16,554 nucleotides of DNA from Bacillota bacterium (GCA_023391425.1 JAEWAX010000163.1:1-16554); one strand, 5' to 3'; positions 1-8,221 are shown, counted from the first letter of the stretch. The notes: a model not told the origin generated them from the sequence alone. Numbers and translations: made by a program.

Positions 1-1086
1 TGTCTCTATTGACGCTACGTTGGTGTCAATTACTGCTACTTGAGTCTGAACTTCACCAAAGCCTGATAAGATAGTTTCTATTGTTGCTACGTTAGTGTCA
101 ATGACAGCTACTTGGGTTGCTATTTCAGCAAACGGTACTGTTGGGATGCCTGATACCAGTGTTTCAATGATGGATACTATGGTTTCAATTGATGCTACGT
201 TGGTATCGATGACTGCTACCTGCGTCTGTACTTCTCCGAAACCTGACAAAATGGTCTCTATCGACGCCACATTTGTGTCAATTACTGCTATCTGGGTTGC
301 TATTTCACCAAACGATATTGTTGCAATACCTGAGACAAGCGTTTCTATGATTGACACTATTGTTTCAATTGATGCTACATTTGTATCGATAACCGCTACT
401 TGAGTCTGCACTTCTCCGAAACCTGACAAAATGGTCTCTATCGACGCCACATTTGTGTCAATTACTGCTATCTGCGTTGCTATTTCACCAAATGGTACTG
501 TTGGAATGCCTGATACCAGCGTTTCTATGATGGACACTATTGTTTCAATTGATGCTACATTGGTATCGATTACTGCCACTTGGGTCTGCACTTCATCAAA
601 ACCTGATAAGATAGTTTCTATTGTTGCCACATTGGTGTCAATGACAGCTACTTGTGTCTGCACCTCTCCGAAACCTGACAAGATGGTTTCTATTGTTGCT
701 ACATTGGTATCGATGACAGCTACTTGGGTTGCTATTTCACCAAATGGTACTGTTGGGATGCCTGATACCAGCGTTTCAATGATGGATACTATGGTTTCAA
801 TTGATGCTATGTTAGTATCGATGACTGCTACCTGTGTCTGCACTTCTCCGAAGCCCGACAAAATGGTCTCTATAGTTGCTATATTTGTGTCAATTACTGC
901 TACCTGGGTTGCTATTTCACCAAATGGTACTGTTGGAATGCCTGACACAAGTGTCTCTATAGCTCCTACTATTGTTTCAATTGATGCTACATTGGTATCG
1001 ATGACTGCCACTTGCGTCTGAACTTCTCCAAAGCCTGACAAAATGGTTTCTATAGTTGCTACATTTGTGTCAATTACTGCTACTTG
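1..1086 (-). repeat. Tandem coding repeat array with alternating 72- and 108-bp units (13 copies)
   Basis: Taking the Gln codon of each QVAVIDTN motif as the start, copies begin at 1086, 1014, 906, 834, 726, 654, 582, 474, 402, 294, 222, 114 and 42. Spacings are 72 and 108 bp alternately, which makes a 180-bp (60-residue) higher-order unit; one extra 72-bp unit sits at 654-583. The short unit ends LSGFGEVQT; the long one ends ETLVSGIPTVPFGEIAT. The array continues past base 1. Reading frame and length are kept in every unit, so the repeats are selected as protein. Confidence 0.95.
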
Positions 1087-2475
1087 TGTTATGATCTCAT
1101 TAATGACTGTCACTGAGCTTAGACCAGAGACAATTGTTTCAATAATTCCAACTACCGTCTCTATATGTTTAATTTCCTTCTTTATCTCATACAATCCAAA
1201 GTATGGACTAAATAGTGCCGCTTCAATTTTTCTTATCTCCCTTTTTATTTCTGGCAGACCGAAACATGGGTTAAATATAGCTGATTTAATGATTTCAACC
1301 ATAGTTTCTGTATGTTTTACTTCTTCCTTTATTTCTCTCAATCCATACTTTTTATTAATCAAGAGACCAAGAATTCTAATTAGCAGTTCAGTTTCAACGT
1401 CATCATTACAAATTGAATTACAGACATTTCCTTTACAAGGTTCGAATACACTACCAGCGTTAACATCTGCGAAATTGTTGATTGCACCACCAACTGTACT
1501 TCCTACCAAATTGTTTGTTGCACCACCAACGGCACTTCCTGCCAAATTGTTGATTGCGCCACCAACGGTACTTCCTTTGATTTGATTAAATAAATCAGTA
1601 ATGTTATTTTCTTTAAAAATCTTGAATATTTCTAGAATTTCAGCTTTTGTGAAATTCTTTAATATGTCCCTGATGTCACTTTCCTTTAATTGCTCAAATA
1701 AATCATTGTTATCTTCTGGTTCTGGTTCTTGTTCTTGGTCTTGTTCTTGGTCTTGCTCTTTTTCTTTCTCTTTCTCTTGTTCCTTTTCCTTATTATCCTC
1801 ACAATGATTTTTGTCATCATCATCGTCATCATCATGGTCACACTTTTTTTTCTTCTTATGATGACATCTGTCTAGCCATATTTCATCGCAATTCTCTTCA
1901 CATTGTTGCTTCTGCCTTTCATTATCATTATCAACGTTATCATCAGCTTCATCGATATATTGGCTATCACTTTGTTCCTCATTAAGCTCAAGTTCTATTT
2001 TATCGTCATCCGCAATTTGTGCATCTTGGCTAGTATTACTAAGCTGAGTATTTGTATCAATTTGTTCTGTTTCAGCATTATCTTTTTTATTTTCTGTGAG
2101 AGCAAATTCCTTAATTATTAAGAAAGCAACCAATCTATTAAGCAATTCTTGTTTATCTTCATTAGGGCATTCACCTTCTTTCTTATATTTATTGATTAAT
2201 TCATCGCAATACTCTTCTAATTGATGTTCAAGCATAAAATTATTAACATCTTCAATATACTGACTATTGGTTTTCCCTGCATTAAACTCAAGGTCTTCTT
2301 GGTCACTATCTTCAACATGTCCATCTTGATGAGTATTTGTATAGTTCTCGTCGGTTTGATCATTTTGCATATTGTGCAATTGTTCATTCATTAATTCTTT
2401 TGACTGCGCTATTCCTGCGGATTCACCCTTACTGTTATGTGAATCATCTGACCTTCTCCTTCTTTTTCTATGCAT
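1..2475 (-). CDS. Very large acidic repeat protein, C-terminus beyond the window (825 codons visible)
   Basis: The frame is open without a stop from an ATG at 2475 to base 1. AGGAG lies 7 nt before the ATG. I do not recognise the family. Layout in residues: 1-25 basic Arg/Lys/Ser start with no signal peptide; 26-205 acidic, with an internal duplication (about 46-75 resembles 146-175, both containing SQYI[ED]); 190-225 a Cys/His segment with five Lys and seven Asp in runs; 226-254 Glu/Lys/Gln low complexity; 301-336 three Gly/Asn-rich 12-mers; about 377-445 three units starting [YF]GLxEIKxE; 464-825 thirteen copies of QVAVIDTN[VI]A[ST]IETI. The last array has no Lys or Arg and much Thr/Ser/Ile/Val, with heptad-like hydrophobic spacing. 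Three glycosyltransferase genes lie directly upstream on the same strand. I infer a glycosylated surface or spore-layer protein; a phage-like fibre or other coiled-coil protein is an alternative. Confidence 0.9.
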   Translation of the reverse strand, partial: MHRKRRRRSDDSHNSKGESAGIAQSKELMNEQLHNMQNDQTDENYTNTHQDGHVEDSDQEDLEFNAGKTNSQYIEDVNNFMLEHQLEEYCDELINKYKKEGECPNEDKQELLNRLVAFLIIKEFALTENKKDNAETEQIDTNTQLSNTSQDAQIADDDKIELELNEEQSDSQYIDEADDNVDNDNERQKQQCEENCDEIWLDRCHHKKKKKCDHDDDDDDDKNHCEDNKEKEQEKEKEKEQDQEQDQEQEPEPEDNNDLFEQLKESDIRDILKNFTKAEILEIFKIFKENNITDLFNQIKGSTVGGAINNLAGSAVGGATNNLVGSTVGGAINNFADVNAGSVFEPCKGNVCNSICNDDVETELLIRILGLLINKKYGLREIKEEVKHTETMVEIIKSAIFNPCFGLPEIKREIRKIEAALFSPYFGLYEIKKEIKHIETVVGIIETIVSGLSSVTVINEIITQVAVIDTNVATIETILSGFGEVQTQVAVIDTNVASIETIVGAIETLVSGIPTVPFGEIATQVAVIDTNIATIETILSGFGEVQTQVAVIDTNIASIETIVSIIETLVSGIPTVPFGEIATQVAVIDTNVATIETILSGFGEVQTQVAVIDTNVATIETILSGFDEVQTQVAVIDTNVASIETIVSIIETLVSGIPTVPFGEIATQIAVIDTNVASIETILSGFGEVQTQVAVIDTNVASIETIVSIIETLVSGIATISFGEIATQIAVIDTNVASIETILSGFGEVQTQVAVIDTNVASIETIVSIIETLVSGIPTVPFAEIATQVAVIDTNVATIETILSGFGEVQTQVAVIDTNVASIET
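1141..1347 (-). repeat. Three degenerate coding repeats starting [YF]GLxEIKxE
   Basis: Units at 1264-1347 (28 residues), 1201-1263 (21 residues) and about 1141-1200 begin YGLREIKEEV, FGLPEIKREI and FGLYEIKKEI. Each looks like a short amphipathic helix. The third runs into the first IETIV-type repeat, so this block probably caps the long array. Confidence 0.8.
1468..1575 (-). repeat. Three 36-bp coding repeats, Gly/Asn-rich 12-mers
   Basis: Three consecutive units at 1540-1575, 1504-1539 and 1468-1503 encode GSTVGGAINNLA, GSAVGGATNNLV and GSTVGGAINNFA. They form a small, hydrophobic, glycine-rich block between the charged N-terminal half and the long repeat array. Confidence 0.9.
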
Positions 2476-2510
2476 ATTAACGCTCCTACACTTATAATTT
2501 CCCTTATTTA

Positions 2511-2536
2511 TAAATTATGTTCCGTTAACATAATTT
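2511..2536 (-). promoter_or_regulatory. Candidate promoter with overlapping perfect inverted repeat, upstream of the repeat protein
   Basis: On the minus strand CATAATTTA (2519-2511) fits the sigmaE/sigmaK -10 form CATANNNTA and ends 35 nt before the ATG at 2475; the -35 is not convincing. It overlaps a perfect 10-bp inverted repeat, AAATTATGTT (2512-2521) and AACATAATTT (2527-2536), with a 5-nt centre. The repeat could be an operator or a hairpin. The sigma assignment is inference. Confidence 0.4.
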
Positions 2537-2543
2537 GCTACAG

Positions 2544-2570
2544 AAAAAGCCATTAAATAAATGGCTTTTT
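2544..2570 (-). terminator. Intrinsic terminator after the GT2-TPR glycosyltransferase
   Basis: AAAAAGCCATT and AATGGCTTTTT form a perfect 11-bp stem around a 5-nt loop, with the T run built into the stem. It lies 40 nt past the stop of the gene at 2611-3690 and before the start of the repeat protein, so the two genes are probably separate transcription units. The symmetry would also let it act on the plus strand. Confidence 0.7.
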
Positions 2571-2610
2571 AAAAATTTAAATTTTGTTTTATTTACAGTA
2601 TAGGCTATAG

Positions 2611-3690
2611 CTAATTAGATTTTTTCAACATACTTTCAAAATTCTTTTTATTCTGCAAAACAGATGCATGATTAGGATTATATTGCGCTGCCATATCATT
2701 ATATTTATTTGCTTCTTCAATGTTTCCCAATTTATAATAGCATACACACAACTCAAGGCATGGAATGAACCCCCAATACTCATGTAGAATAGGTCCCCAC
2801 GTACTATCTGGTTTTCCAAGCTTTGTTGCAAGATCAAACCAGGTTATAGCTCGTTTGTAGTCCTCAACATCTTTATAGCTGTATCCCATCAGACAACATA
2901 TCTCTGCCCTAGGTGTATCACACTCAAAGCTCCTTGCTAAGGTCTTCCTCATATTTTTCCAATCTTTCTTTATCCTGTATGCCTTTGCAAGATGTATACG
3001 TGATGTAAGATTATCTGCAGGTAATCCCTTCTCTGAATCAAGATGTTTATTAAAATACTCAATAGCGCCATCATAATCACCAACATTGAATTTCTCTCTT
3101 GCTAAATAAAACATGTTTCTCGGAGATAACTCTTTGCCCTCAGCTAGCATACCTTCAAGAATATTAAGATTTCGTCTGTTATTAGCATGTGTTTTTCTAT
3201 GTGTTACCACAACATCACAGTTAACAATGTTACCTGAGAAGTTTGTAAATTCATGTATCGGGTCACTCCACCTGAAATTTTTTTCTCTTTTTAAAATACG
3301 TTCACGAAAATGAGATAAAATTACATTACCTTTATCATCAAAAGCATAGTTATAATTCATCATTACAACATCTATGCTGGGGTTTAGCTTCTCCTTTACT
3401 TGAATAAACTTTCTTCTATCATCATCAAGTAATACATCATCCGCATCCAACCAAAATATGTAATCCTTTGTCGCTTTAGAAAAAGAAAAATTCCTTGCTA
3501 CTGAAAAATCATTCACCCATTCAAAATCATAAATTTTATCTGTAAAAAGGCTTGCAATTTCCTTTGTTTTATCTGTTGAACCTGTATCTACAATGATTAT
3601 TTCATCTACAAGATCCCTAACCGAAAGAAGGCACTTTACCAGTGTATCCTCCTCATTTTTGACTATCATACATAAGCTTATTGTAACCAC
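2611..3690 (-). CDS. GT2-family glycosyltransferase with C-terminal TPR repeats
   Basis: 359 residues, cytoplasmic, no membrane segment. Residues 1-150 are a GT-A fold GT2 domain: SLCMIVKNEE at the N-terminus, VDTGSTDKT (34-42) with nucleotide-binding Asp35, the metal-binding DxD as DAD at 82-84, and the conserved His-Glu at 146-147 in WSDPIHE. Residues about 190-350 are helical TPR-like repeats. This layout is that of the SunS-like group of GT2/TPR enzymes, which transfer a sugar to peptide substrates; donor and acceptor here are unknown. The start is GTG, because SLCMIVKNEE should be close to the N-terminus and AGGTGG lies 4 nt before it. All expected catalytic residues are present, so it should be active. 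The neighbouring repeat protein is a plausible substrate (inference). Confidence 0.93.
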   Translation of the reverse strand: MVTISLCMIVKNEEDTLVKCLLSVRDLVDEIIIVDTGSTDKTKEIASLFTDKIYDFEWVNDFSVARNFSFSKATKDYIFWLDADDVLLDDDRRKFIQVKEKLNPSIDVVMMNYNYAFDDKGNVILSHFRERILKREKNFRWSDPIHEFTNFSGNIVNCDVVVTHRKTHANNRRNLNILEGMLAEGKELSPRNMFYLAREKFNVGDYDGAIEYFNKHLDSEKGLPADNLTSRIHLAKAYRIKKDWKNMRKTLARSFECDTPRAEICCLMGYSYKDVEDYKRAITWFDLATKLGKPDSTWGPILHEYWGFIPCLELCVCYYKLGNIEEANKYNDMAAQYNPNHASVLQNKKNFESMLKKSN

Positions 3691-3722
3691 GAAGCCACCT
3701 CAAGCGTATTGATTCCTAACTA

Positions 3723-3749
3723 TATACTATGTTCGGATTTTATAGTTGT
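3723..3749 (-). promoter_or_regulatory. Candidate sigmaK-like promoter for the GT2-TPR gene
   Basis: On the minus strand AC (3749-3748), 16 nt, then CATAGTATA (3731-3723) matches the AC-N16-CATANNNTA form of mother-cell sigmaK promoters. The -10 ends 32 nt before the GTG start. The rest of the 183-nt gap to the next gene is AT-rich with no clear terminator. In AT-rich DNA such matches occur by chance, so this is only suggestive. Confidence 0.4.
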
Positions 3750-3873
3750 GCTTGTTTAATATCCCAAGTTAGTTGTTCTTGAGGGTTAACTAAATAATAA
3801 AAACTATTTGTAAGGAACAGCTTTTCTGACAACAATGTATTTATGCGAAAACCCCTTTATTATTGGCAAGTTA

Positions 3874-6800
3874 TTATTTTGTTGTTTCCAGTACCTTTTG
3901 ATATATGTCTAAATAACTATCGGCCATCTTCTTAGAGGAGAAATTATTCTCCACATAAGTTCTCAATACATGTGCATTCGGTAATACATGGTTTTGTACT
4001 TTACAAATCATTTCAACAACATTGCTGCATATTAGGTCTGGAAATCCACTCATGACTTCAGGAACCGCACCGTTTCCGAAAGCAAGAACGGGAGTACCAC
4101 AGGCCATTGCTTCAATCATAACGAGACCAAAGGGCTCTTCCCACACTGTAGGAAACAGCATACATCTTGCATTTTTAAGTAGATTTTGCCTTTCCTTACC
4201 GCCTACTGAGCCTATGTAGCTTATATTGGAGTTGCACTTAACCCTTGGCACGATTTCTTTTTTATAGTACTCCATATCGTAAATTGGGCCAGCTACAATA
4301 AGTTTTTGTCCTGTTTTTTCTGCAACATCAAGGGCATAATTAATTCCTTTATGTGAATACAATATTCCCATGAAAATTAAGTAATCATCCTTTTTCTCAT
4401 TAAATTCATAGTCATCAGGGTTGATTCCGTTATACGCATAAAAACCATTATTTTGACCAACCTTTTGAAGAGCCTTTTTACACAAATAGACGGGATATTT
4501 CGCAGAATTTTTCCTGCTATCGTGCATTGTATTCACAACTGGCACAGAAAGCCCACAGTTATTCATAGCACAGGCATGTGTATGGTCATGAATGATGTCA
4601 ATATTTTCTGGAAGAGTTCTTAACACAAAGTCAGCAATCATATTTGAAGCAGTTTCCTTTTGCTCATATGTGGTTATTTTCGCACTACTTTGGCTACCTT
4701 GTGCTGCATAAAGAAAAACCTCATGTCCTTGGCGTACCAGTTCTTCAGTAAGGTCATAAACCACCCTTTCAATCCCCCCATAATCCTTGGGTGGGCAAGG
4801 AAAGGCATTTGGAGCCACTTGAACAATACGCAATTTTTTATTATTTTTTTCAATTACGTTTACACTAGAAATCAATTTGCTTGCTTTTTGCTCAGAACAT
4901 ATCTTTTTATAAATTTGTACATATCCCTCAGCCATTTTCTTAGAAGTAAAATTATTCAATACATACTCTCTCAATAATCTTGGGGCTGGAAAGCTTTGAT
5001 TGATAACCTTATTGGCCATTTCATCTACACTGTGGCAGATAAAATCAGGAAAGTCTTTTAGCACCTCAGGTACAGCACCATTTGCTAGTGCTAGTACAGG
5101 AGTGCCGCAAGCCATTGCTTCAATCATCACTAGACCAAAGGGTTCTTCCCAGGAAGTTGGAAACAATAGACAACCTGCATTCTTTAAAACCTCCTGTTTT
5201 TTCTTTCCGCCCACTGAGCCTATGTATTCTATATTTAAATTATTTTTTATTCTTGGTTCCACCTCTTTTGTGTAATATCCAATATCATGAATCGGGCCAG
5301 CAATTACGAGCCTCTTGTTTGTCTTTTCAGCAACATCGAGAGCATAATCTAAACCCTTTATCTTATCCAGTCTTCCAAGATACAGCATATAGTCCTGTTT
5401 GTCTTCGCAGTATTCAAACTCTTTCAAGTTGAGCCCGTTGTATACATAATAACCATGGTTTCCACCAATTACTTGTAATGCCCTTTTGCTCACAAAAACA
5501 GGATATTTTACCCTATAATTTATTGTGCCGTGTATGGTACAAACTGTCGGTATCTGTAGTTCTTTTTTCCCCAATACAGAAATGTGGGTATGATCATGGA
5601 TTATGTCAACGCCCTGTGGCATAGTGTTTAAAACATAGTCAGCAATCTGATTAAAATCACCCTTTGACTTATGCTTGTATGGAATAAGTTTTGCGCTTGT
5701 TTTACTTCCTTCTGATGCATATAGGTATACATCGTGCCCCATTCTTACGAGTTCTTCTGTCAGTTCATAAATAACAACCTCAATTCCCCCATAATTATCT
5801 GGTGGAACAGGATAAATATCTGGCGCAACCTGAATGATTTTTAATGGTCTAAAAGGGCTTATTTCTGTGTTCCGCACTTCGTTTACTGGTACTGATACTT
5901 TCGCTAGCGTTGGTGTTGTTACTGGTGCTGGTACTGTTTGGGGTACTGGCACTGGTGCCGGTACAAGCGCTGGAGCAAGCGCAGAGCACTCATTATTTTT
6001 TAGTAATTCTATAAGTACCGCTCTGTTATGTAACAGGACTTTATCAGTTGGACTAAAGCTAAGTGCTAATTCATTATGCATATTAGCCTTTTCATAATCT
6101 CCTATTTTATAGTAGCAGGCGCATAGCTTTAATTGTGGCAGCCAAGTCCAATTCTCCTCTTTTATAAATCCTAGATTATCCTTAGGCTTTTCAAGAGAAA
6201 CAGCATAATTAAACCAATATATAGCTTTGTCAAGTTGGCCCCTCTCTATAAATATTACACCAAGCCTGCACAGGAATTCTGCTCTAGGTATGTCATATTC
6301 AAATGACTTGAATATGTATTTTATTTCATTCTCCTTATCTCCCCATAGACGATAAATGTCCGCAATCTTATCAATAGCAGACAATTTGTCACCCGTCCAA
6401 CCATCCTTTTGGGCTAAAAATGAATCATAGAACTTTATAGCTTTATCATAACGTTTACGTTCATACAGCTTCTCCGCATAATAATACAATTCACGAGTAG
6501 TCAATTTTTCGCTTTTTTCTAATCGCTCTTCAAATATAGAGAACCTTTGAAAAAGGTTTCCCGTTTGTCCAATGCAATGTGTTACCAATGTATCAGAATC
6601 TATAACTTTACCTGCAGCAGGCAGGTAATAACTCAGACCGCTCTCCCATACAAAGTAGTCTGTTCTTTTAACAATACGGTTTCTAGTGTAGCTTGAAGTA
6701 ATAGCCATAGCATCATCACTAAAATTATGAGGCATTCTCACTACATCAATAGTTTTATCCATACTATTCTTTAATTTTTTAAACTTATCCCTGTCAGGCT

Positions 6801-7065
6801 CCAGTAGGATATCTTCTGTTTCAAGCCATATTATGTAATCCATAGTTGCTAAGCTGAAGGAATAATTCCACGCGTCTGAAATATCACTATTTTGCTTGAA
6901 ATCATATATTTTAGTGGTATAACTACTGCATACTCTTTTTAAATCATCACATAACCCTGTGTTAACAATAATGATTTCATCCACGATATCCTTGATTGAT
7001 CCTAGGCAGTCTAATATTTTCCCAATATTATTTTCAACCACCATGCAAAGACTTAAAGTTACCAT
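3874..7065 (-). CDS. Three-catalytic-domain fusion glycosyltransferase: GT2-TPR-GT4-GT4
   Basis: 1063 residues from the ATG at 7065, chosen because it aligns with the start of the neighbouring GT2 protein and has AAGGGGGAG just upstream; an in-frame ATG at 7119 adds 18 unlikely residues. Order: GT2-like domain 1-150, TPR-like repeats about 190-355, Pro/Ala/Val linker 362-398, first GT4 domain about 407-735, second GT4 domain about 744-1063. Both GT4 domains carry the E-x7-E donor-site motif (Glu641/Glu649 and Glu977/Glu985 in EPFGLVMIEAMACGTPV), the NYGGIE or DYGGIE loop and DIIHDHTH. The GT2 domain has lost its key residues: Asp35 is Asn, DAD 82-84 is ETE, and the His-Glu pair is Ser-Tyr (145-146). 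I infer a non-catalytic acceptor-binding N-terminal half joined to two active GT4 enzymes. Predicted cytoplasmic. Confidence 0.92.
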   Translation of the reverse strand: MVTLSLCMVVENNIGKILDCLGSIKDIVDEIIIVNTGLCDDLKRVCSSYTTKIYDFKQNSDISDAWNYSFSLATMDYIIWLETEDILLEPDRDKFKKLKNSMDKTIDVVRMPHNFSDDAMAITSSYTRNRIVKRTDYFVWESGLSYYLPAAGKVIDSDTLVTHCIGQTGNLFQRFSIFEERLEKSEKLTTRELYYYAEKLYERKRYDKAIKFYDSFLAQKDGWTGDKLSAIDKIADIYRLWGDKENEIKYIFKSFEYDIPRAEFLCRLGVIFIERGQLDKAIYWFNYAVSLEKPKDNLGFIKEENWTWLPQLKLCACYYKIGDYEKANMHNELALSFSPTDKVLLHNRAVLIELLKNNECSALAPALVPAPVPVPQTVPAPVTTPTLAKVSVPVNEVRNTEISPFRPLKIIQVAPDIYPVPPDNYGGIEVVIYELTEELVRMGHDVYLYASEGSKTSAKLIPYKHKSKGDFNQIADYVLNTMPQGVDIIHDHTHISVLGKKELQIPTVCTIHGTINYRVKYPVFVSKRALQVIGGNHGYYVYNGLNLKEFEYCEDKQDYMLYLGRLDKIKGLDYALDVAEKTNKRLVIAGPIHDIGYYTKEVEPRIKNNLNIEYIGSVGGKKKQEVLKNAGCLLFPTSWEEPFGLVMIEAMACGTPVLALANGAVPEVLKDFPDFICHSVDEMANKVINQSFPAPRLLREYVLNNFTSKKMAEGYVQIYKKICSEQKASKLISSVNVIEKNNKKLRIVQVAPNAFPCPPKDYGGIERVVYDLTEELVRQGHEVFLYAAQGSQSSAKITTYEQKETASNMIADFVLRTLPENIDIIHDHTHACAMNNCGLSVPVVNTMHDSRKNSAKYPVYLCKKALQKVGQNNGFYAYNGINPDDYEFNEKKDDYLIFMGILYSHKGINYALDVAEKTGQKLIVAGPIYDMEYYKKEIVPRVKCNSNISYIGSVGGKERQNLLKNARCMLFPTVWEEPFGLVMIEAMACGTPVLAFGNGAVPEVMSGFPDLICSNVVEMICKVQNHVLPNAHVLRTYVENNFSSKKMADSYLDIYQKVLETTK

Positions 7066-7161
7066 GTTCTCCCCCTTCATCCAAAAAGAATTCAACTTAG
7101 GAATAATAAAATAAACCAATTTTTAAGCAATATGATTTAGTAGTTATTATTTAATCTTTCC

Positions 7162-8196
7162 TTAATATATGCCCTTTGCAACCTTAATGTGCCCATAAAC
7201 AACTTTTTGGTAAATTTCAAGATAGCGGTCAGTCATTATTTCAGTTGTAAAATTAGTCTCTACATATTCCCGTAGACTTTTTGAACTAGGGAAGTTACTA
7301 CTTTTTACTCTTTCAATCATATCACCGGTATTTTTGCAGATAAGTTCAGGAAAACAGGCAAGCACCTCAGGTACAGCACCACTGGCAAATCCCAGGACAG
7401 GTGTTCCACATGCCAGAGCCTCAATTGCAACCAAGCCAAAGGATTCTTGACAAAGCGTTGGAAATAAAACACACTCTGCATGTTTTATCAAATCCTGCTT
7501 TCTCCTTCCCCCAACCTCGCCTATATAATGAAGGTTTGGATTATATAGAATGCAAGGCTTTATTTGTTTATTAAAATAATTTTGGTCATGGATGGGGCCT
7601 GCCAGTAAGAGTATTTTATTGGTCTTTTCTGCAACTTCAATAGCAAACTGAGGCCCTTTAGATTGGTCAAGTTTTCCTATATATAAAAGGTAATTTTCCT
7701 TGTTATCAGAAAATTCAAACTCTTGTATATTTATTCCATGGTGAACGACAAAACCATTATTTTCACCATACTTTTCTAATACAGTTCTGCTTGCGTAAAT
7801 AGGATATTTAACAGGGCATTTAGCAGAGAAATGTTCAGTACAAACCACAGGAACCGATAGCTGTAGCCGTCCCAAAACAGATGCGTGTGTGTGATCATGA
7901 ATTATATCTGTGCCACTTGGTAATGACGCTATTACGTCTTTTATTATCTCATTCTGACACCAAGGAGTTTCATGCTGATAAGGTATAAGCTTGGCACTTG
8001 TTTTGCTTCCCTTTGGTGCAAATAGAAAAACCTCATGCCCTCTCCTTACAAGCTCTTCAACCAAATCATATACTACCCTTTCAATCCCTCCGTAATTAAT
8101 CGGAGGTACAGGGTAAACATCTGGAGAAACCTGTACTATCGTTAACCGGCCACTTCTAATGCTATTATTGCTATAAGGTTTGTCAGCTTCCTGCAT
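7162..8196 (-). CDS. GT4-family glycosyltransferase, single domain
   Basis: 344 residues, cytoplasmic GT-B fold. It has the N-terminal Rossmann half with VSPDVYPVPPINYGGIE (23-39) and DIIHDHTHASVLG, and the donor half with the E-x7-E motif ESFGLVAIE (Glu251-Glu259) and ALACGTPV. It is clearly a paralogue of both GT4 domains in the downstream fusion protein; AGPIHD, IGxVGG and VPEVL are shared. GGTGG lies 4 nt before the ATG. The gap to the fusion gene is 96 nt with no terminator seen, so the two may be co-transcribed. It probably adds a sugar to the same glycan as its neighbours; sugar and acceptor cannot be told from sequence. Confidence 0.92.
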   Translation of the reverse strand: MQEADKPYSNNSIRSGRLTIVQVSPDVYPVPPINYGGIERVVYDLVEELVRRGHEVFLFAPKGSKTSAKLIPYQHETPWCQNEIIKDVIASLPSGTDIIHDHTHASVLGRLQLSVPVVCTEHFSAKCPVKYPIYASRTVLEKYGENNGFVVHHGINIQEFEFSDNKENYLLYIGKLDQSKGPQFAIEVAEKTNKILLLAGPIHDQNYFNKQIKPCILYNPNLHYIGEVGGRRKQDLIKHAECVLFPTLCQESFGLVAIEALACGTPVLGFASGAVPEVLACFPELICKNTGDMIERVKSSNFPSSKSLREYVETNFTTEIMTDRYLEIYQKVVYGHIKVAKGIY

Positions 8197-8221
8197 TTTT
8201 CCACCACTAGCCTAATTAAGC

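Noticed and set aside
1..1086. Possible CRISPR array or satellite DNA
   Set aside because: Units are 72 and 108 bp, always multiples of three, degenerate at synonymous positions, and have no short constant repeat with unique spacers. They are coding repeats.
95..1585. Long plus-strand frames over the repeat array, encoding VSIDATFVSITA-like repeats
   Set aside because: They are antisense shadows of the minus-strand repeat gene. They have no ribosome sites and are broken into pieces, whereas the minus frame is continuous for 825 codons with a good start.
3769..3793. Terminator after the fusion glycosyltransferase
   Set aside because: Only a 6-bp AT-rich inverted repeat (TTAGTT/AACTAA) with a long loop and no T run.
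7066..7119. Upstream ATG extending the fusion glycosyltransferase by 18 residues
   Set aside because: The internal ATG at 7065 has a strong purine-rich site and matches the N-terminus of the neighbouring GT2 protein.
7163..7190. sigmaK-like promoter for the fusion glycosyltransferase inside the end of the GT4 gene
   Set aside because: CATATATTA with AC 17 nt upstream is present, but it overlaps the coding end and lies 97 nt before the start; too weak to list as a feature in AT-rich DNA.
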